64,000 nucleotides of DNA from Sphingobacteriaceae bacterium (GCA_017745075.1 JAGIAD010000006.1:186001-250000), one strand, 5' to 3'; positions 44,298 through 53,834 are shown, counted from the first letter of the stretch. The notes: a model not told the origin generated them from the sequence alone. Numbers and translations are program-made.

Positions 44298-45539
44298 ATG
44301 AAGACTTTATCAAAAAGATATCTTATTGCAGTTTGTTTTATTATTGCCCTGTCTGGCGGGTGTAAAAAAACTGAAAAAGTAGCAGAAACTACAACCACCA
44401 AGGCTGAGGTAACTGGTTCTGTAGCTACGTTAACCACAACCGAATTTACCTCCATTACAACCACCGGAGCGATAAGTGGTGGAACCATTACAGATAAGGG
44501 AAGTTCTGCAGTTACCGACCAAGGGATTTGCTGGAGTACCTCACCTAAACCAACTATTGAGAGCAAGAAGGTTGGCGTTGTTAGCATTAATGGCTCAGGT
44601 GTTTTTACCAGTCAGCTTACGGGCTTAACTGCCTCAACCAAATATTATGTCAGAGCCTTTGCCATTAATAAAGCAGGAGTTGCTTATGGTAATGAAATCG
44701 AACTCACCACAGCCAGTATAGCCGGCTCAACATTTGGTTTTTCACCTATGTATATTATAGGTTCTACGGTAGCGGCAGCAGATATTGAAGTATTAACAGA
44801 TGGTGGAGATGCCATTACAGAACGGGGCATTGTTTATGCGTCCTCGCCAAATCCTACGGTCAGCAACAACAAAGTGAAGCATAATAATGCCGGACTTGGT
44901 AAGTTTAGGGTGAGCTTAAAAAGCCTTACGCCCAAAACCACTTATTATGCCAGAGCCTATGCCATTAATGCAAAGGGGGTGAGTTATAGCAGTGAAGTTA
45001 CCTTTAAAACCATTGCAAAAGGAAACGTTACCTATACGATTAACAAATCATCAAACCCGACTGATGAAGAAATCAATGCCTACGCACGCATAACCGCTGC
45101 TGCTGATAGCGCTTGCTGGTACTTAAACAATTATACATCAGCAACAAAGAATATCACATTAAACTATGTGCCCGGTGTAGGAACAGCGGATGCAACTAAT
45201 ACAGGTTGGGTACGTTACGGCACTAATGCCACTTATCAAAAATTACGTACCACATTGCACGAGTTCAACCATACTTTAGGAACAGGAACCACCGACTGGT
45301 GGACAGGCACGGCTATAGTTAACGGGATTTATACCGGTAATACTGTAAATACTTTACTCAAAAAAATAACCGGTAAAGACACATCACTTAATGGAGATAA
45401 ACAACATTGGTGGCCTTATGGCTTAAACCAGGATAGTGAAGTTTCGTCAAGTTGGGATTATGTCTACAATTGCTTAATTATAGAGGCCATGCGAAAAGAC
45501 GGCTTGCCTGAATGGAGTAGTGGCACCTATACACCATAA
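44298..45539 (+). CDS. Lipoprotein with two fibronectin-like repeats and an HExxH putative metallopeptidase domain
   Basis: A 413-residue lipoprotein (lipobox SGGC, Cys22). Residues about 35-138 and 145-240 are two related beta-sandwich repeats; each has G-xx-WSTSP/YASSPNPT and TKYYVRAFAINKAGVAYG/TYYARAYAINAKGVSYS. The C-terminal domain (245-413) has HEFNHTLGTG (H321-E322-H325), an HExxH zinc signature, and a possible further ligand H370 in KQHWWPYGLNQDSE. This suggests a surface zinc peptidase or related hydrolase. It follows the susCD terminator by 96 bp, so it is a neighbouring transcription unit of the same locus. Other folds with an accidental HExxH cannot be excluded. Confidence 0.65.
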   Translation: MKTLSKRYLIAVCFIIALSGGCKKTEKVAETTTTKAEVTGSVATLTTTEFTSITTTGAISGGTITDKGSSAVTDQGICWSTSPKPTIESKKVGVVSINGSGVFTSQLTGLTASTKYYVRAFAINKAGVAYGNEIELTTASIAGSTFGFSPMYIIGSTVAAADIEVLTDGGDAITERGIVYASSPNPTVSNNKVKHNNAGLGKFRVSLKSLTPKTTYYARAYAINAKGVSYSSEVTFKTIAKGNVTYTINKSSNPTDEEINAYARITAAADSACWYLNNYTSATKNITLNYVPGVGTADATNTGWVRYGTNATYQKLRTTLHEFNHTLGTGTTDWWTGTAIVNGIYTGNTVNTLLKKITGKDTSLNGDKQHWWPYGLNQDSEVSSSWDYVYNCLIIEAMRKDGLPEWSSGTYTP

Positions 45540-45598
45540 CCATTACATTTGAATGCGATGGTTTAAGCCAACTTTTAACTACCCAATGAAAAGCGGCT

Positions 45599-45646
45599 AG
45601 AGAAAACCCAAAAGTTAAACTAAAAACTTTTGGGTTTTCTCTTTAT
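45599..45646 (+). terminator. Long perfect hairpin after the HExxH lipoprotein gene
   Basis: AGAGAAAACCCAAAAGTT and its exact complement form an 18-bp stem with an 8-nt loop, starting 59 nt after the stop; it is followed by TTTATAGG. The rest of the 45540-46046 gap is AT-rich and shows nothing I can name. Confidence 0.75.
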
Positions 45647-46046
45647 AGGACAATTCGCTCTAAAGTAGTTACATTGGCCTAACTTGTTGCAATAAGTGTA
45701 CCCTTTTAACCACGGAAGTACTGATCAACATGGAAGAGTCTTCCATACACAATCACTGGGAAACAATAATCATTGAATCCGTAAACCATCAATTCTAATC
45801 TGATTTTATATAATTTACAGATTGTTCCGTAAAGAAATAAGTGATTTTTTCTTGGTGACTAAAATAATCACATAAATTATGCTGGTTATTACCTGGATCA
45901 TGGTTAGTGGAGGTGAATAATAGCTTTGTTAATGATTTTTAGTTGAATTTAAGTGATTAAGATTGTGTTTTGTTTGATTTTTTTTAAGAATAATCAGATA
46001 ATTGGTGTATTTTATCATGAAATATAGAAAATTGCGTTAATTACCT

Positions 46047-46544
46047 ATGAAGTTAGAGAGTGAAGTTTTAAAACCCATATTTTATTTGATTTTTACAAGC
46101 GTTGAAAGTAGTTTGTTTAGCAGTGATAAACTTAAAGCCTTGCTTAATCAGTGTAAGGATTTTAATAACCGGAATAACATTACTGGGATATTATTATATG
46201 TCAGGGGACTGCAAATTACGAAGAGTAAAGGGAGGTTTATGCAATTGCTTGAAGGAGATGAACGTATTATTCGCAGGCTTTTCAAAAAAATCGTAAATGA
46301 TGAACGTCATGAATCCGTTGTTTTGCTGCAGATTGGAAAATATGAGCGACGATGTTTTACGGATTGGAGTATGGGGTTTGAACAGACTGACGGAGAACTT
46401 TATCAATCGCTATCTGGTCATTTCAATTTAAATGATATAAGTTCAAAATGTAATAAACTCGATGTTGCCGATGTGCCATTACGGTTTTTACAGAAGCTGT
46501 CCTCAAACAATAAAGAGGAATTTGCAGAAGCATTTTGTAGTTAA
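46047..46544 (+). CDS. BLUF-domain protein lacking the photoactive Tyr
   Basis: A 165-residue protein built almost only of a BLUF (blue light using FAD) domain with a short C-terminal cap. Conserved segments: NITGILLY (44-51), GRFMQLLEG with flavin-contacting Q66, IVNDERHESV, and RCFTDWSMGF with W107 and M109; N40 is in the flavin-binding Asn position. The first strand reads IFYLIFTSVES. Aligned with known BLUF domains (28 residues between this site and ITG, as in BlrB), the key Tyr is F16. An eight-residue insert (55-62) sits before GRFMQ. Single gene with a long upstream region; no output domain. It may bind FAD but should lack the normal photocycle. Confidence 0.85.
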   Translation: MKLESEVLKPIFYLIFTSVESSLFSSDKLKALLNQCKDFNNRNNITGILLYVRGLQITKSKGRFMQLLEGDERIIRRLFKKIVNDERHESVVLLQIGKYERRCFTDWSMGFEQTDGELYQSLSGHFNLNDISSKCNKLDVADVPLRFLQKLSSNNKEEFAEAFCS

Positions 46545-47074
46545 AAATTTGAATGCAGCATGGGATTGGTTTCAGGATAAAGCTTTGCTGCTGTAATAAA
46601 TGATAATAAACAGCTATTAAATAAAAACAAAACAACCTAATTACGGTTAAATTCGTATTAAGTTTATTTATCGGTATGGTTGATTGAATCAGTGTATTTA
46701 TTTTTATCTAATGAAATTGTTAAATGATGTCACGTTCTTTTTGTTTTTCTGTCAAAACTTGTAAATTGCCTTTGTAAAAAGCAACAAATTGTCAGTTATT
46801 CGAATCGAAAAAATCCTTACAATAAACCGACAAAATGATCTTTTAAAAGGCGGTAATTGATTAAATTGCCTTTTAAAACCTATAAAACAGTTATTACGTA
46901 GATAGATATATATTTATAGGAAGGTATTCAAACCATATTTTTTAAGCTGGTGGATATAACTACTGCCTTTTATCCACCTATATGGCGCAATTGTTGATAA
47001 AATAAACAAAATGGTACAGTCGCTTTTTATAATTTATTTTATAGTTTAGGGACGTAGCTGTTAAGAAAGGTATT
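46545..47074. promoter_or_regulatory. Long upstream region of clpC with two inverted repeats
   Basis: This 530-bp gap contains two dyads: TTTTAAAAGGC/GCCTTTTAAAA (46841-46878) and GGTGGATA/TATCCACC (46949-46978). They could be operators or mRNA hairpins controlling clpC, a stress gene in most bacteria. No CIRCE or CtsR-type site was recognised. No gene is visible. Confidence 0.4.
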
Positions 47075-49627
47075 ATGGAAGCAAAATTTTCACCACAGGT
47101 TAAAGATGTAATCTCCTTTAGTAGGGAGGAAGCGCTCCGCTTGGGGCACGACTACATCGGAACCGAGCATTTATTATTGGGCCTCATACGCGAAGGCGAT
47201 GGTATGGCCATAAAAATTTTAAGATCGTTAGGGGTTGATACCGGTAAATTGCGCCGCTCAATTGAAGATGCCGTTCGCGGTACTTCGAGTGTTACAGTAA
47301 ACTTAGGCAATATTCCATTAACAAAACAGGCAGAAAAAGTTTTAAAAATCACTTATTTAGAAGCTAAAATATTTAAAAGCGATTTAATTGGTACCGAACA
47401 TTTGCTGTTATCGGTTTTGAGAGATGATGATAACATCGCCTCGCAAATCCTATTACAGTACGGTGTTACTTATGACGTTTTTAAACAAGAGGTTGAAGTA
47501 AATAAAAATGGTTTCAGAGACGATATTTCAAACAGCGCTTCAACAGGAGGCGATGATGACTATCGTGAAGAAGAAAGCTTTAGTACACCTAAAAAGGTTT
47601 CCGATATCAAATCTAAGACTCCCGTTCTGGATAATTTCGGTCGTGATTTAACAAAAGCTGCAGAAGAAGGCCGTTTAGACCCGATTGTAGGCCGCGAGAA
47701 AGAAATTGAACGTGTTTCGCAGATTTTATCACGCAGAAAAAAGAACAACCCGATTTTAATTGGAGAACCCGGTGTGGGTAAATCGGCAATAGCTGAAGGC
47801 TTGGCACTTCGTATTGTACAGCGTAAAGTTTCGCGTGTGCTTTTTGGCAAACGTGTGGTTACACTTGATTTGGCGTCGCTGGTAGCAGGTACCAAGTACC
47901 GTGGCCAGTTCGAAGAGCGAATGAAAGCCGTAATGAACGAGCTTGAAAAATCTACAGATGTAATTCTGTTTATTGACGAGATTCATACCATTGTTGGCGC
48001 AGGTGGCGCATCTGGTTCGCTTGATGCTTCGAACATGTTCAAACCAGCTTTGGCCAGGGGCGAAATCCAATGTATTGGTGCCACTACTTTAGATGAATAC
48101 CGTCAGTACATTGAAAAAGATGGTGCTTTAGACCGTCGTTTCCAAAAAGTGATGGTTGAGCCCGCTACTCCTGATGAAACCATCGAGATTTTAAGCCGTA
48201 TTAAAGATAAGTATGAAGAACACCACGGTGTTACTTATACCCAGGAAGCCATTGAGGCTTGCGTTACGTTAACCTCACGCTATATTTCTGACCGTTTCTT
48301 GCCAGATAAAGCCATTGATGCTTTAGATGAAGCAGGATCGAGGGTACACTTAACCAATATTCATGTTCCTCAGAACATTATCGATATCGAAGCCAAAATT
48401 GAAGATATCAAATTAGAGAAAAACAAGGTTGTACGTAGCCAGAAATATGAGGAAGCTGCAAAACTCCGCGATACAGAGAAAAATTTAATTGAAGAATTAG
48501 ATAAAGCCAAAGCAGAGTGGGAAGCTGAAACCAAAACCAAACGTTACGAAGTATCAGAAGATAACGTAGCTGAGGTAGTTTCAATGATGACTGGAATCCC
48601 GGTACAACGTGTTGGACAAACAGACAGTGCAAAACTGTTGAACATGTACGATAAAGTAGCCGAGAAAATTATCGGTCAGGATGATGCGATCAAGAAATTG
48701 ACCAAAGCCATTCAACGTACAAGAGCAGGCTTAAAAGATCCTAAAAAGCCAATAGGTTCATTTATTTTCTTAGGCCCTACGGGTGTAGGTAAAACAGAAT
48801 TGGCAAAAGAACTGGCACGTTTTATGTTCGATAGTGATGATTCTTTGATCCAGATCGACATGAGCGAGTATATGGAGAAATTTGCGGTTTCGCGTTTAGT
48901 GGGAGCGCCTCCGGGATACGTGGGTTACGAGGAAGGTGGGCAGTTAACTGAAAAAGTGAGAAGAAAACCTTACGCAGTAATCTTATTGGATGAAATTGAA
49001 AAAGCTCACCCTGATGTATTCAATATCTTATTGCAGGTTTTGGATGAAGGACAATTAACTGATAGTTTAGGCCGTAAAGTTGATTTTAGAAATACAATCA
49101 TCATTATGACTTCTAATATTGGCGCACGTCAGCTTAAAGATTTTGGTCAGGGTGTTGGTTTCTCTACAACAGCGAAAACAAACCAGGCCGATTCTCACAG
49201 CCGTGGTGTAATCGAAAGTGCATTGAAACGTGCTTTTGCTCCTGAATTCTTAAACCGTGTTGATGACGTAGTGGTATTCAACAGTTTAGGTAAAGACGAA
49301 ATCTTCAGAATTATAGATATCGAGTTAAAAGCTTTATTCGGTCGTGTTCATACCCTTGGTTATGAAATAGCATTGACTGATAATGCTAAAGAATATATAG
49401 CTGATAAAGGTTTTGATAGTAATTTTGGTGCCCGTCCGTTAAAAAGAGCAATCCAGAAATATTTGGAAGATCCGATTGCGGAAGAAATTCTTAAGGGCGA
49501 ACTTGCCGAAGGTGATGTTTTAGAAATTGATTATGATAAAACAACCCAGCTGATTGCGATCAATCATAAAAAAGGCGAAAAGAAAAAAGAAGAGCCAAAA
49601 CAAGAAGAAGATTCTTCGAGTAAATAA
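47075..49627 (+). CDS. clpC: ATP-dependent Clp protease ATP-binding subunit ClpC
   Basis: An 850-residue AAA+ unfoldase that feeds proteins to ClpP. Order: two Clp N-terminal repeats (about 1-145; [24 protein letters not shown] segments), AAA1 with [18 protein letters not shown] and [19 protein letters not shown], a middle region with a UVR-like motif ([20 protein letters not shown]), AAA2 with [29 protein letters not shown] and the ClpP-docking loop in GQGVGF, and a C-terminal D2-small domain. The tail is Lys/Glu-rich. It is not a TssH/ClpV: the UVR motif and ClpP loop are present and no T6SS genes adjoin it. Confidence 0.96.
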   Translation: MEAKFSPQVKDVISFSREEALRLGHDYIGTEHLLLGLIREGDGMAIKILRSLGVDTGKLRRSIEDAVRGTSSVTVNLGNIPLTKQAEKVLKITYLEAKIFKSDLIGTEHLLLSVLRDDDNIASQILLQYGVTYDVFKQEVEVNKNGFRDDISNSASTGGDDDYREEESFSTPKKVSDIKSKTPVLDNFGRDLTKAAEEGRLDPIVGREKEIERVSQILSRRKKNNPILIGEPGVGKSAIAEGLALRIVQRKVSRVLFGKRVVTLDLASLVAGTKYRGQFEERMKAVMNELEKSTDVILFIDEIHTIVGAGGASGSLDASNMFKPALARGEIQCIGATTLDEYRQYIEKDGALDRRFQKVMVEPATPDETIEILSRIKDKYEEHHGVTYTQEAIEACVTLTSRYISDRFLPDKAIDALDEAGSRVHLTNIHVPQNIIDIEAKIEDIKLEKNKVVRSQKYEEAAKLRDTEKNLIEELDKAKAEWEAETKTKRYEVSEDNVAEVVSMMTGIPVQRVGQTDSAKLLNMYDKVAEKIIGQDDAIKKLTKAIQRTRAGLKDPKKPIGSFIFLGPTGVGKTELAKELARFMFDSDDSLIQIDMSEYMEKFAVSRLVGAPPGYVGYEEGGQLTEKVRRKPYAVILLDEIEKAHPDVFNILLQVLDEGQLTDSLGRKVDFRNTIIIMTSNIGARQLKDFGQGVGFSTTAKTNQADSHSRGVIESALKRAFAPEFLNRVDDVVVFNSLGKDEIFRIIDIELKALFGRVHTLGYEIALTDNAKEYIADKGFDSNFGARPLKRAIQKYLEDPIAEEILKGELAEGDVLEIDYDKTTQLIAINHKKGEKKKEEPKQEEDSSSK

Positions 49628-49633
49628 TAAAAG

Positions 49634-49661
49634 ACTCCCGATGAAAATCGGGAGTTTTTTG
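49634..49661 (+). terminator. Terminator of clpC
   Basis: ACTCCCGAT-GAAA-ATCGGGAGT followed by TTTTTTG, 7 nt after the stop. Confidence 0.92.
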
Positions 49662-49769
49662 TTTATGATGCCTGACCATTGCTTAGCTGTTTTTAGAGTA
49701 TAAAAAAGATGGCCATTAATTATTTTTTTTAAAGAAAATCATAGTATCTTTCCTTAAGCAAACTATAAA

Positions 49770-50294
49770 ATGAAATCTTCCGTCTTTCCTCTAATGTGTA
49801 TAGCGCTGTGCTGTGCCTTATCCTGCAAAAAAGGATCTGATTCCAATACCCCGGATGCAAAATCCCAGGCATTAAAAATAGAAATTTCAACGGCAACAAA
49901 CATCAATAACGATGTGCTGTTAAAATTGGTTAACGATACACGCCTGGCCGGTTGCAATTGTGGTACAACTAAAATGCCACCTGTTGCCGCTTTAACCTGG
50001 AATGCTAATCTGGCGTCGGCAGCCATTTATCAAAGTAAATACATGGCATCGATTAAAAGCATGGTACATACCTCTGCCAATGGTGAAACGGTTGGTACAA
50101 GGGTTACGGCTACAGGTTATAACTGGACAACTGTAGGCGAAAATATTGCTGCAGGACAAACTTCAGAAGCACAGGTTTTTAGCGATTGGATAGCCAGCGA
50201 AAGTCATTGTAAAAACATCATGACGGCATCTTTTAAAGAAATGGGGGCAGCCAGAACAGATACCTATTGGGTTCAGGTTTTTGCCGCAAAATAA
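49770..50294 (+). CDS. CAP-domain (SCP/PR1-like) lipoprotein
   Basis: A 174-residue lipoprotein (lipobox ALSC, Cys19). The mature part is a CAP domain: NDVLLKLVNDTRLAG, PVAALTWNANLASAAIYQSKYMA, MVHTSANGETVGTRVTATGY, TVGENIAAGQTSEAQVFSDW, SESHCKNIMTASFKEMGAAR and YWVQVFAA. The His/Glu pairs of the CAP cavity (HTS, GEN, H in ESHC) are present. Bacterial CAP proteins act at the cell surface; activity ranges from lipid binding to proteolysis, so no reaction is assigned. Monocistronic, between the clpC terminator and a repeat element. Confidence 0.85.
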   Translation: MKSSVFPLMCIALCCALSCKKGSDSNTPDAKSQALKIEISTATNINNDVLLKLVNDTRLAGCNCGTTKMPPVAALTWNANLASAAIYQSKYMASIKSMVHTSANGETVGTRVTATGYNWTTVGENIAAGQTSEAQVFSDWIASESHCKNIMTASFKEMGAARTDTYWVQVFAAK

Positions 50295-50302
50295 AAACTT
50301 TA

Positions 50303-50420
50303 CGATCGTCATCTCGACTGAAACGTAGTGGAATGGAGAAATCTATTTGCAGTAGATTTAATTTTGCTGATTACTTACATGATTCCTGGATCCGCTACAC
50401 CCGGCTCGAAATGACGATTC
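50303..50420. repeat. GTCAT-type intergenic element with inverted ends
   Basis: The clearest copy. Left end CGATCGTCATCTCGACTG and right end CGGCTCGAAATGACGATTC are inverted repeats (CGTCATcTCGA versus CGTCATtTCGA). The interior has AGTGGAATGGAGAAATCTAT and TGCAGTAGATTTAA. Lies between convergent genes. A short open frame across it (50267-50575) is judged spurious. Confidence 0.65.
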
Positions 50421-50423
50421 TCT

Positions 50424-51296
50424 TTACATCAGCTCCTTTAGCGCTTTATAATACCGCTCATAATTTTGAGGTTCAGTATTTAAAAACAGGAAAGGTTCTA
50501 TCAGTTCTAACTCCATCAGTAAAAAATCGCCATTTACAAAAGTGCCATCAACACGGGCATAAAGACAGTTTTTAGCAAATAAATCAACGTATTGCTGTGC
50601 TGTAGCAATCTGTTCGTTGTCAGGTTTTTGTGGATACACAGATCCGCCATGTGCAGGTTGCACCCTAAAATCGCCTGGCTTGGCTTTTTTAATTAACGAA
50701 TGGCTATAAATGCCATTAAAGAAAATGAAAGACCACTCGCCGTTTTCTAAAATTTCTGGCAAAAATGGTTGCACAATAAAATCTTCTTCCTGAATAAGCT
50801 GGTTTAATTTTTGATTTACTTCTTCAACATTATCAATCGTTACCTTAAAAGTGTTTTTCGCTCCGCCACTAACACATGGTTTTACAATTAATTTACCGGT
50901 ATTAAATTTCCCAAAGAAATGGTTGAGGTTTACGCATTCTTTATTCTGAATAAAAAAACTAGGAGTAATCTTTAAGCCTGCCGTTTCAATTTCCTGTAAG
51001 TATTGTTTGTTGCTATTCCACCTTACCACTTCTATAGGGTTGATCAGTTTTACTTTCTTTTGCTCCAGGTGATCGAGCCATTTGTAAAAATCTTCAATCA
51101 GATCAAAATAATCCCATGGCGATTTTAAAATGGCCAGTGAATAATCTTCCCAGGTTATGCTTGGATCGTTCCAGATTACTTTTTCAATTTTTAAGCCTTT
51201 TTCTTTTAAGAAATATAAAAGTTTATCATCTTCACTTTCAGCAGTAGTTGTATCGTAAGCACCTTTGTCAAGGTAGGTTATTAATGCAATATTCAT
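50424..51296 (-). CDS. ATP-grasp-fold protein
   Basis: A 290-residue cytosolic ligase-like protein. The N-terminal part (MNIALITYLDKGAYD, WEDYSLAILKSPWDYFD) is a preATP-grasp domain. The middle has GKLIVKPCVSGGAKNTF (the Lys that contacts ATP and the Gly-rich loop) and EEDFIVQPFLPEILENGEWSF. The C-terminal part has YARVDGTFVNGDFLLMELELIEP, where acidic residues bind Mg-ATP. The layout is like RimK/DcsG-type amide ligases; the substrate is unknown. Convergent with the CAP gene and separated from it by a repeat element. Confidence 0.78.
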   Translation of the reverse strand: MNIALITYLDKGAYDTTTAESEDDKLLYFLKEKGLKIEKVIWNDPSITWEDYSLAILKSPWDYFDLIEDFYKWLDHLEQKKVKLINPIEVVRWNSNKQYLQEIETAGLKITPSFFIQNKECVNLNHFFGKFNTGKLIVKPCVSGGAKNTFKVTIDNVEEVNQKLNQLIQEEDFIVQPFLPEILENGEWSFIFFNGIYSHSLIKKAKPGDFRVQPAHGGSVYPQKPDNEQIATAQQYVDLFAKNCLYARVDGTFVNGDFLLMELELIEPFLFLNTEPQNYERYYKALKELM

Positions 51297-51344
51297 AGGG
51301 CTAAACTAAGTTTAATCGGGATAGATTACAAATCTGCAACCAAA

Positions 51345-51405
51345 AGATCCCGACTGCCAATCGGGACCAACTTATTGAGATGGCCGTGATTACAAACCAC
51401 GGCCT
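51345..51405. repeat. Two small intergenic hairpins
   Basis: CCCGA-CTGCCAA-TCGGG (51347-51363) and GGCCGTG-ATTACAAAC-CACGGCC (51382-51404). They lie downstream of the radical SAM gene on its strand and may end its transcript, although no U-tract follows. The second resembles intergenic hairpins common in Bacteroidota. Confidence 0.5.
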
Positions 51406-51433
51406 TGAGAGCGGAGGATTTTTCTCCCCGAAT

Positions 51434-52501
51434 TTAAAACAAACTCACCTGGTTGCTCGGAATTTTGAACAAAGTGTGGTTTAAAATAATATCTTTTACA
51501 TTTAAGCCATTTAAACGGCAGTGCAGTTTGAAACTATCCCTGATCATCTGAGAAATATTGCCGTCTCCGCGCATGCGGTTACCAAAACGGCTGTCGTTCA
51601 CGTTACCGCCATGGCAACTCTGAATCGAATGCCAAACCTTATCAAAACGGTCAGGGAAATTTTTTCTAAGCCAGTCTTCGAATATCTGTCCTATGGCTCC
51701 GTTTAACCGTACCACCGTATAGCCCGCTTTTATAGCGCCGGCATGGGCAACTGCTTTTAAAATTTTCGGAATTTCATGATCACTTAAGCCCGGTACCAAA
51801 GGGGCAACCATTACCCCCATGGGAATCCCATCTTTACTCAGTTCTTCTACCACCTTCAGGCGCTGTTTAGCCGTTGTGGTACGGGGCTCCATTACCTGGC
51901 GTAAATCTTCATTTAAACTGTTAATGGAAACATAAACCATACACAGGTTTAATTTGGCCATTTCCTGCAAAATATCCCGATCACGGAGGATCAGGGAGTT
52001 TTTGGTGATCATGCCGATGGGTTGCTTATATGCCAGGGCAATTTCGAGTAATTGGCGGGTAAGTTTAAATTTCCTTTCTGCAGGTTGGTAGCAATCGGTA
52101 TTGCCCGATAGTGAAATGGTAGTGGCATCCCAGCCTTTTTTCTCCAAGAACTTTTTAAACAGGGCAGGAGCATCTTTTTTTACGATTATCTTCCGTTCAA
52201 ATTCTATACCTGCGCTGTAACCCCAGTATTGATGCGAGTTGCGGGCATAACAATACGTACAACCGTGTTCACAACCCTGGTAAGGGTTTAGCGAGTAAGC
52301 CATGCCCACATCAGGACTATCAACTTTATTTACAATGGTTTTAGCATTTTCGAAGATGAAAGCGGTTTTGCGGTCGGTCTCTTCCCAATCGTCTATCCCT
52401 TCATTATGTTCTTTGATGTAAACATCCTTTAAAAACTTGTTGTGTGGATTAACCTGAGCGCCCCGCCCTTTAAAATACTGTTTTTCTTCTTCACTGATCA
52501 T
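51434..52501 (-). CDS. PA0069-family radical SAM protein
   Basis: A 355-residue radical SAM enzyme. The iron-sulfur motif CEHGCTYCYARNSHQYWGY gives C-x3-C-x2-C followed by the CYARNSH of the PA0069/SplB-like group. Further family segments: FKGRGAQVNPHNKF at the start, SLNPYQGC, TISLSGNTDCYQPAERKFKL, ITKNSLILRD, VSINSLNEDLRQVMEPRT and APLVPGLSDHEI. The family is related to spore photoproduct lyase and its reaction is unknown. A dyad (52510-52530) lies just upstream of the start. Confidence 0.9.
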   Translation of the reverse strand: MISEEEKQYFKGRGAQVNPHNKFLKDVYIKEHNEGIDDWEETDRKTAFIFENAKTIVNKVDSPDVGMAYSLNPYQGCEHGCTYCYARNSHQYWGYSAGIEFERKIIVKKDAPALFKKFLEKKGWDATTISLSGNTDCYQPAERKFKLTRQLLEIALAYKQPIGMITKNSLILRDRDILQEMAKLNLCMVYVSINSLNEDLRQVMEPRTTTAKQRLKVVEELSKDGIPMGVMVAPLVPGLSDHEIPKILKAVAHAGAIKAGYTVVRLNGAIGQIFEDWLRKNFPDRFDKVWHSIQSCHGGNVNDSRFGNRMRGDGNISQMIRDSFKLHCRLNGLNVKDIILNHTLFKIPSNQVSLF

Positions 52502-52509
52502 AGAATAAA

Positions 52510-52530
52510 ATTACTAATATTTTTAGTAAT
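52510..52530 (-). promoter_or_regulatory. Palindrome upstream of the PA0069-type gene
   Basis: ATTACTAA and TTAGTAAT form an 8-bp perfect inverted repeat with a 5-nt centre, starting 9 nt upstream of ATG 52501. A possible operator; no exact -7 box was found to support it. Confidence 0.35.
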
Positions 52531-52595
52531 TTTAAAGTTCGGGAAAGGTTACTTTTCAACAATTTTAGATTTGATTTTTCATCTTATATGCTCAA

Positions 52596-53834
52596 TTATT
52601 GCTTCCTGGGCAGGGGAACATAATCCATAGGTACCATATCGGCTACTTTTTCGTAAGCCCAATAGCCCTCGTAGAGTAGTGAACGTGAATCGTAAATGCC
52701 ACCATTTTCGTAAAAACGAACACCATCTCCGGTTAAATTTGCTACAGAGATTTCATTTTCAGGAACATCCAAAGGCCTGAAGATCCAGAAGCCGGTTTTA
52801 GAATAGGCAAGTGATTCTTTTTCTTTGGTATATTGGATTAACAAACCATCGGTATAGCTGAGGTATTTCAGGTTCTGGTTATAGTAATGTACCAGGGTAT
52901 CAGTAAGTACTTCGGCCCTCGAAAATTTATCGATGGTTTTAGGCATTTCCTGTTGCTTGGTCCAAAAGGCCAATAATGCTGTATCTACTTTCCCTTTTGT
53001 TTGCCTGATGCCGGTTTTTTCGGGTACTGCTTTAATTTTTTCTAAGTTGCTATTGATGACGGATTGCGGATAGCGGTTAGGATTGGGGATTTTAATCATT
53101 TTATTGATAATAAAGCCTTCTTCCTGTGTTTTGTTGGCATAAAGCGAACGGAAAAAATGTTGCGAAGAACCATAATAGGCTACCTCGCGGGCATCAATAT
53201 ATTTTTTCTTTTTAGCTGCTGAAGCTTTTAATTCTTCAAAGAACGGGTGACCGGAGTAATAGACAATATGTGTGCGCGAATTGTATTCGAAATGATCGAG
53301 CATGTATTTAAGGCGATAGCCTAAAGCTTTGTTTTCGACTATCAAAAACTCGGTTGTAGAAACCGTCAGGGTACTTTTGGTTACGTCATAATCGACATTT
53401 AAAACCTGAGGGTTTAAGATTTTGCATAGCGCTGCATTGGGTGTTTTGCCAATAAAAAACTCTTTAAACTGGTTAATGTATTTCTGTCTATTAGGGTCGG
53501 CCCTGATTACCACTTCATCAAGCTGGGCAACGTTTTCTTTTAAAACCAACTCTATCTGTACCGATTTATCAGAAATAATCACACTTTTGGAATAGGGGAG
53601 GTAGCCAACCAGCTGCACCAGGATATCGTAACTGCCGGGTTTCAGGTTAGAGAGTTTAAATCGCCCATCGTTATCGGCAACGGTAGCAATTTTATACCCG
53701 CTTAAATAAATGCTCGCACCCGGTAACCCATCTTTTTGATCCCTAACCAGGCCACTAATGGAGAATGTATTTTGAGCATTGACATTAGCACCCAAAATGA
53801 TCAGCATCAGGGCAACTAAAAGGCTTTTAATCAT
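52596..53834 (-). CDS. Secreted carboxypeptidase-regulatory-domain protein, paralogue 1
   Basis: A 412-residue protein. Signal peptide (LVALMLIILGANVNAQ), then a carboxypeptidase regulatory-like beta-sandwich (about 25-100; ISGLVRDQKDGLPGASIYLS, DNDGRFKLSNLKPGSYDILV), a linker with LDEVVIRADPNRQKYINQF, and a unique domain (about 120-412) with TEFLIVENKALGYRLKYMLD, IVYYSGHPFFEEL and SQHFFRSLYANKTQEEGF. It closely matches the protein at 54373-55611, which has the same length. The domain set is common in Bacteroidota as DUF5686-like or TonB-linked envelope proteins, but its function is unknown. Confidence 0.75.
   Translation of the reverse strand: MIKSLLVALMLIILGANVNAQNTFSISGLVRDQKDGLPGASIYLSGYKIATVADNDGRFKLSNLKPGSYDILVQLVGYLPYSKSVIISDKSVQIELVLKENVAQLDEVVIRADPNRQKYINQFKEFFIGKTPNAALCKILNPQVLNVDYDVTKSTLTVSTTEFLIVENKALGYRLKYMLDHFEYNSRTHIVYYSGHPFFEELKASAAKKKKYIDAREVAYYGSSQHFFRSLYANKTQEEGFIINKMIKIPNPNRYPQSVINSNLEKIKAVPEKTGIRQTKGKVDTALLAFWTKQQEMPKTIDKFSRAEVLTDTLVHYYNQNLKYLSYTDGLLIQYTKEKESLAYSKTGFWIFRPLDVPENEISVANLTGDGVRFYENGGIYDSRSLLYEGYWAYEKVADMVPMDYVPLPRKQ

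Noticed and set aside
47075..49627. Idea that this Clp ATPase is the T6SS ClpV/TssH
   Set aside because: It has the UVR-like middle motif and a ClpP-docking GVGF loop, and lies 26 kb from vgrG; it is a housekeeping ClpC.
50267..50575. 102-codon open frame overlapping the CAP gene end and the next gene
   Set aside because: It runs through a GTCAT-type repeat and into the antisense of the ATP-grasp gene.
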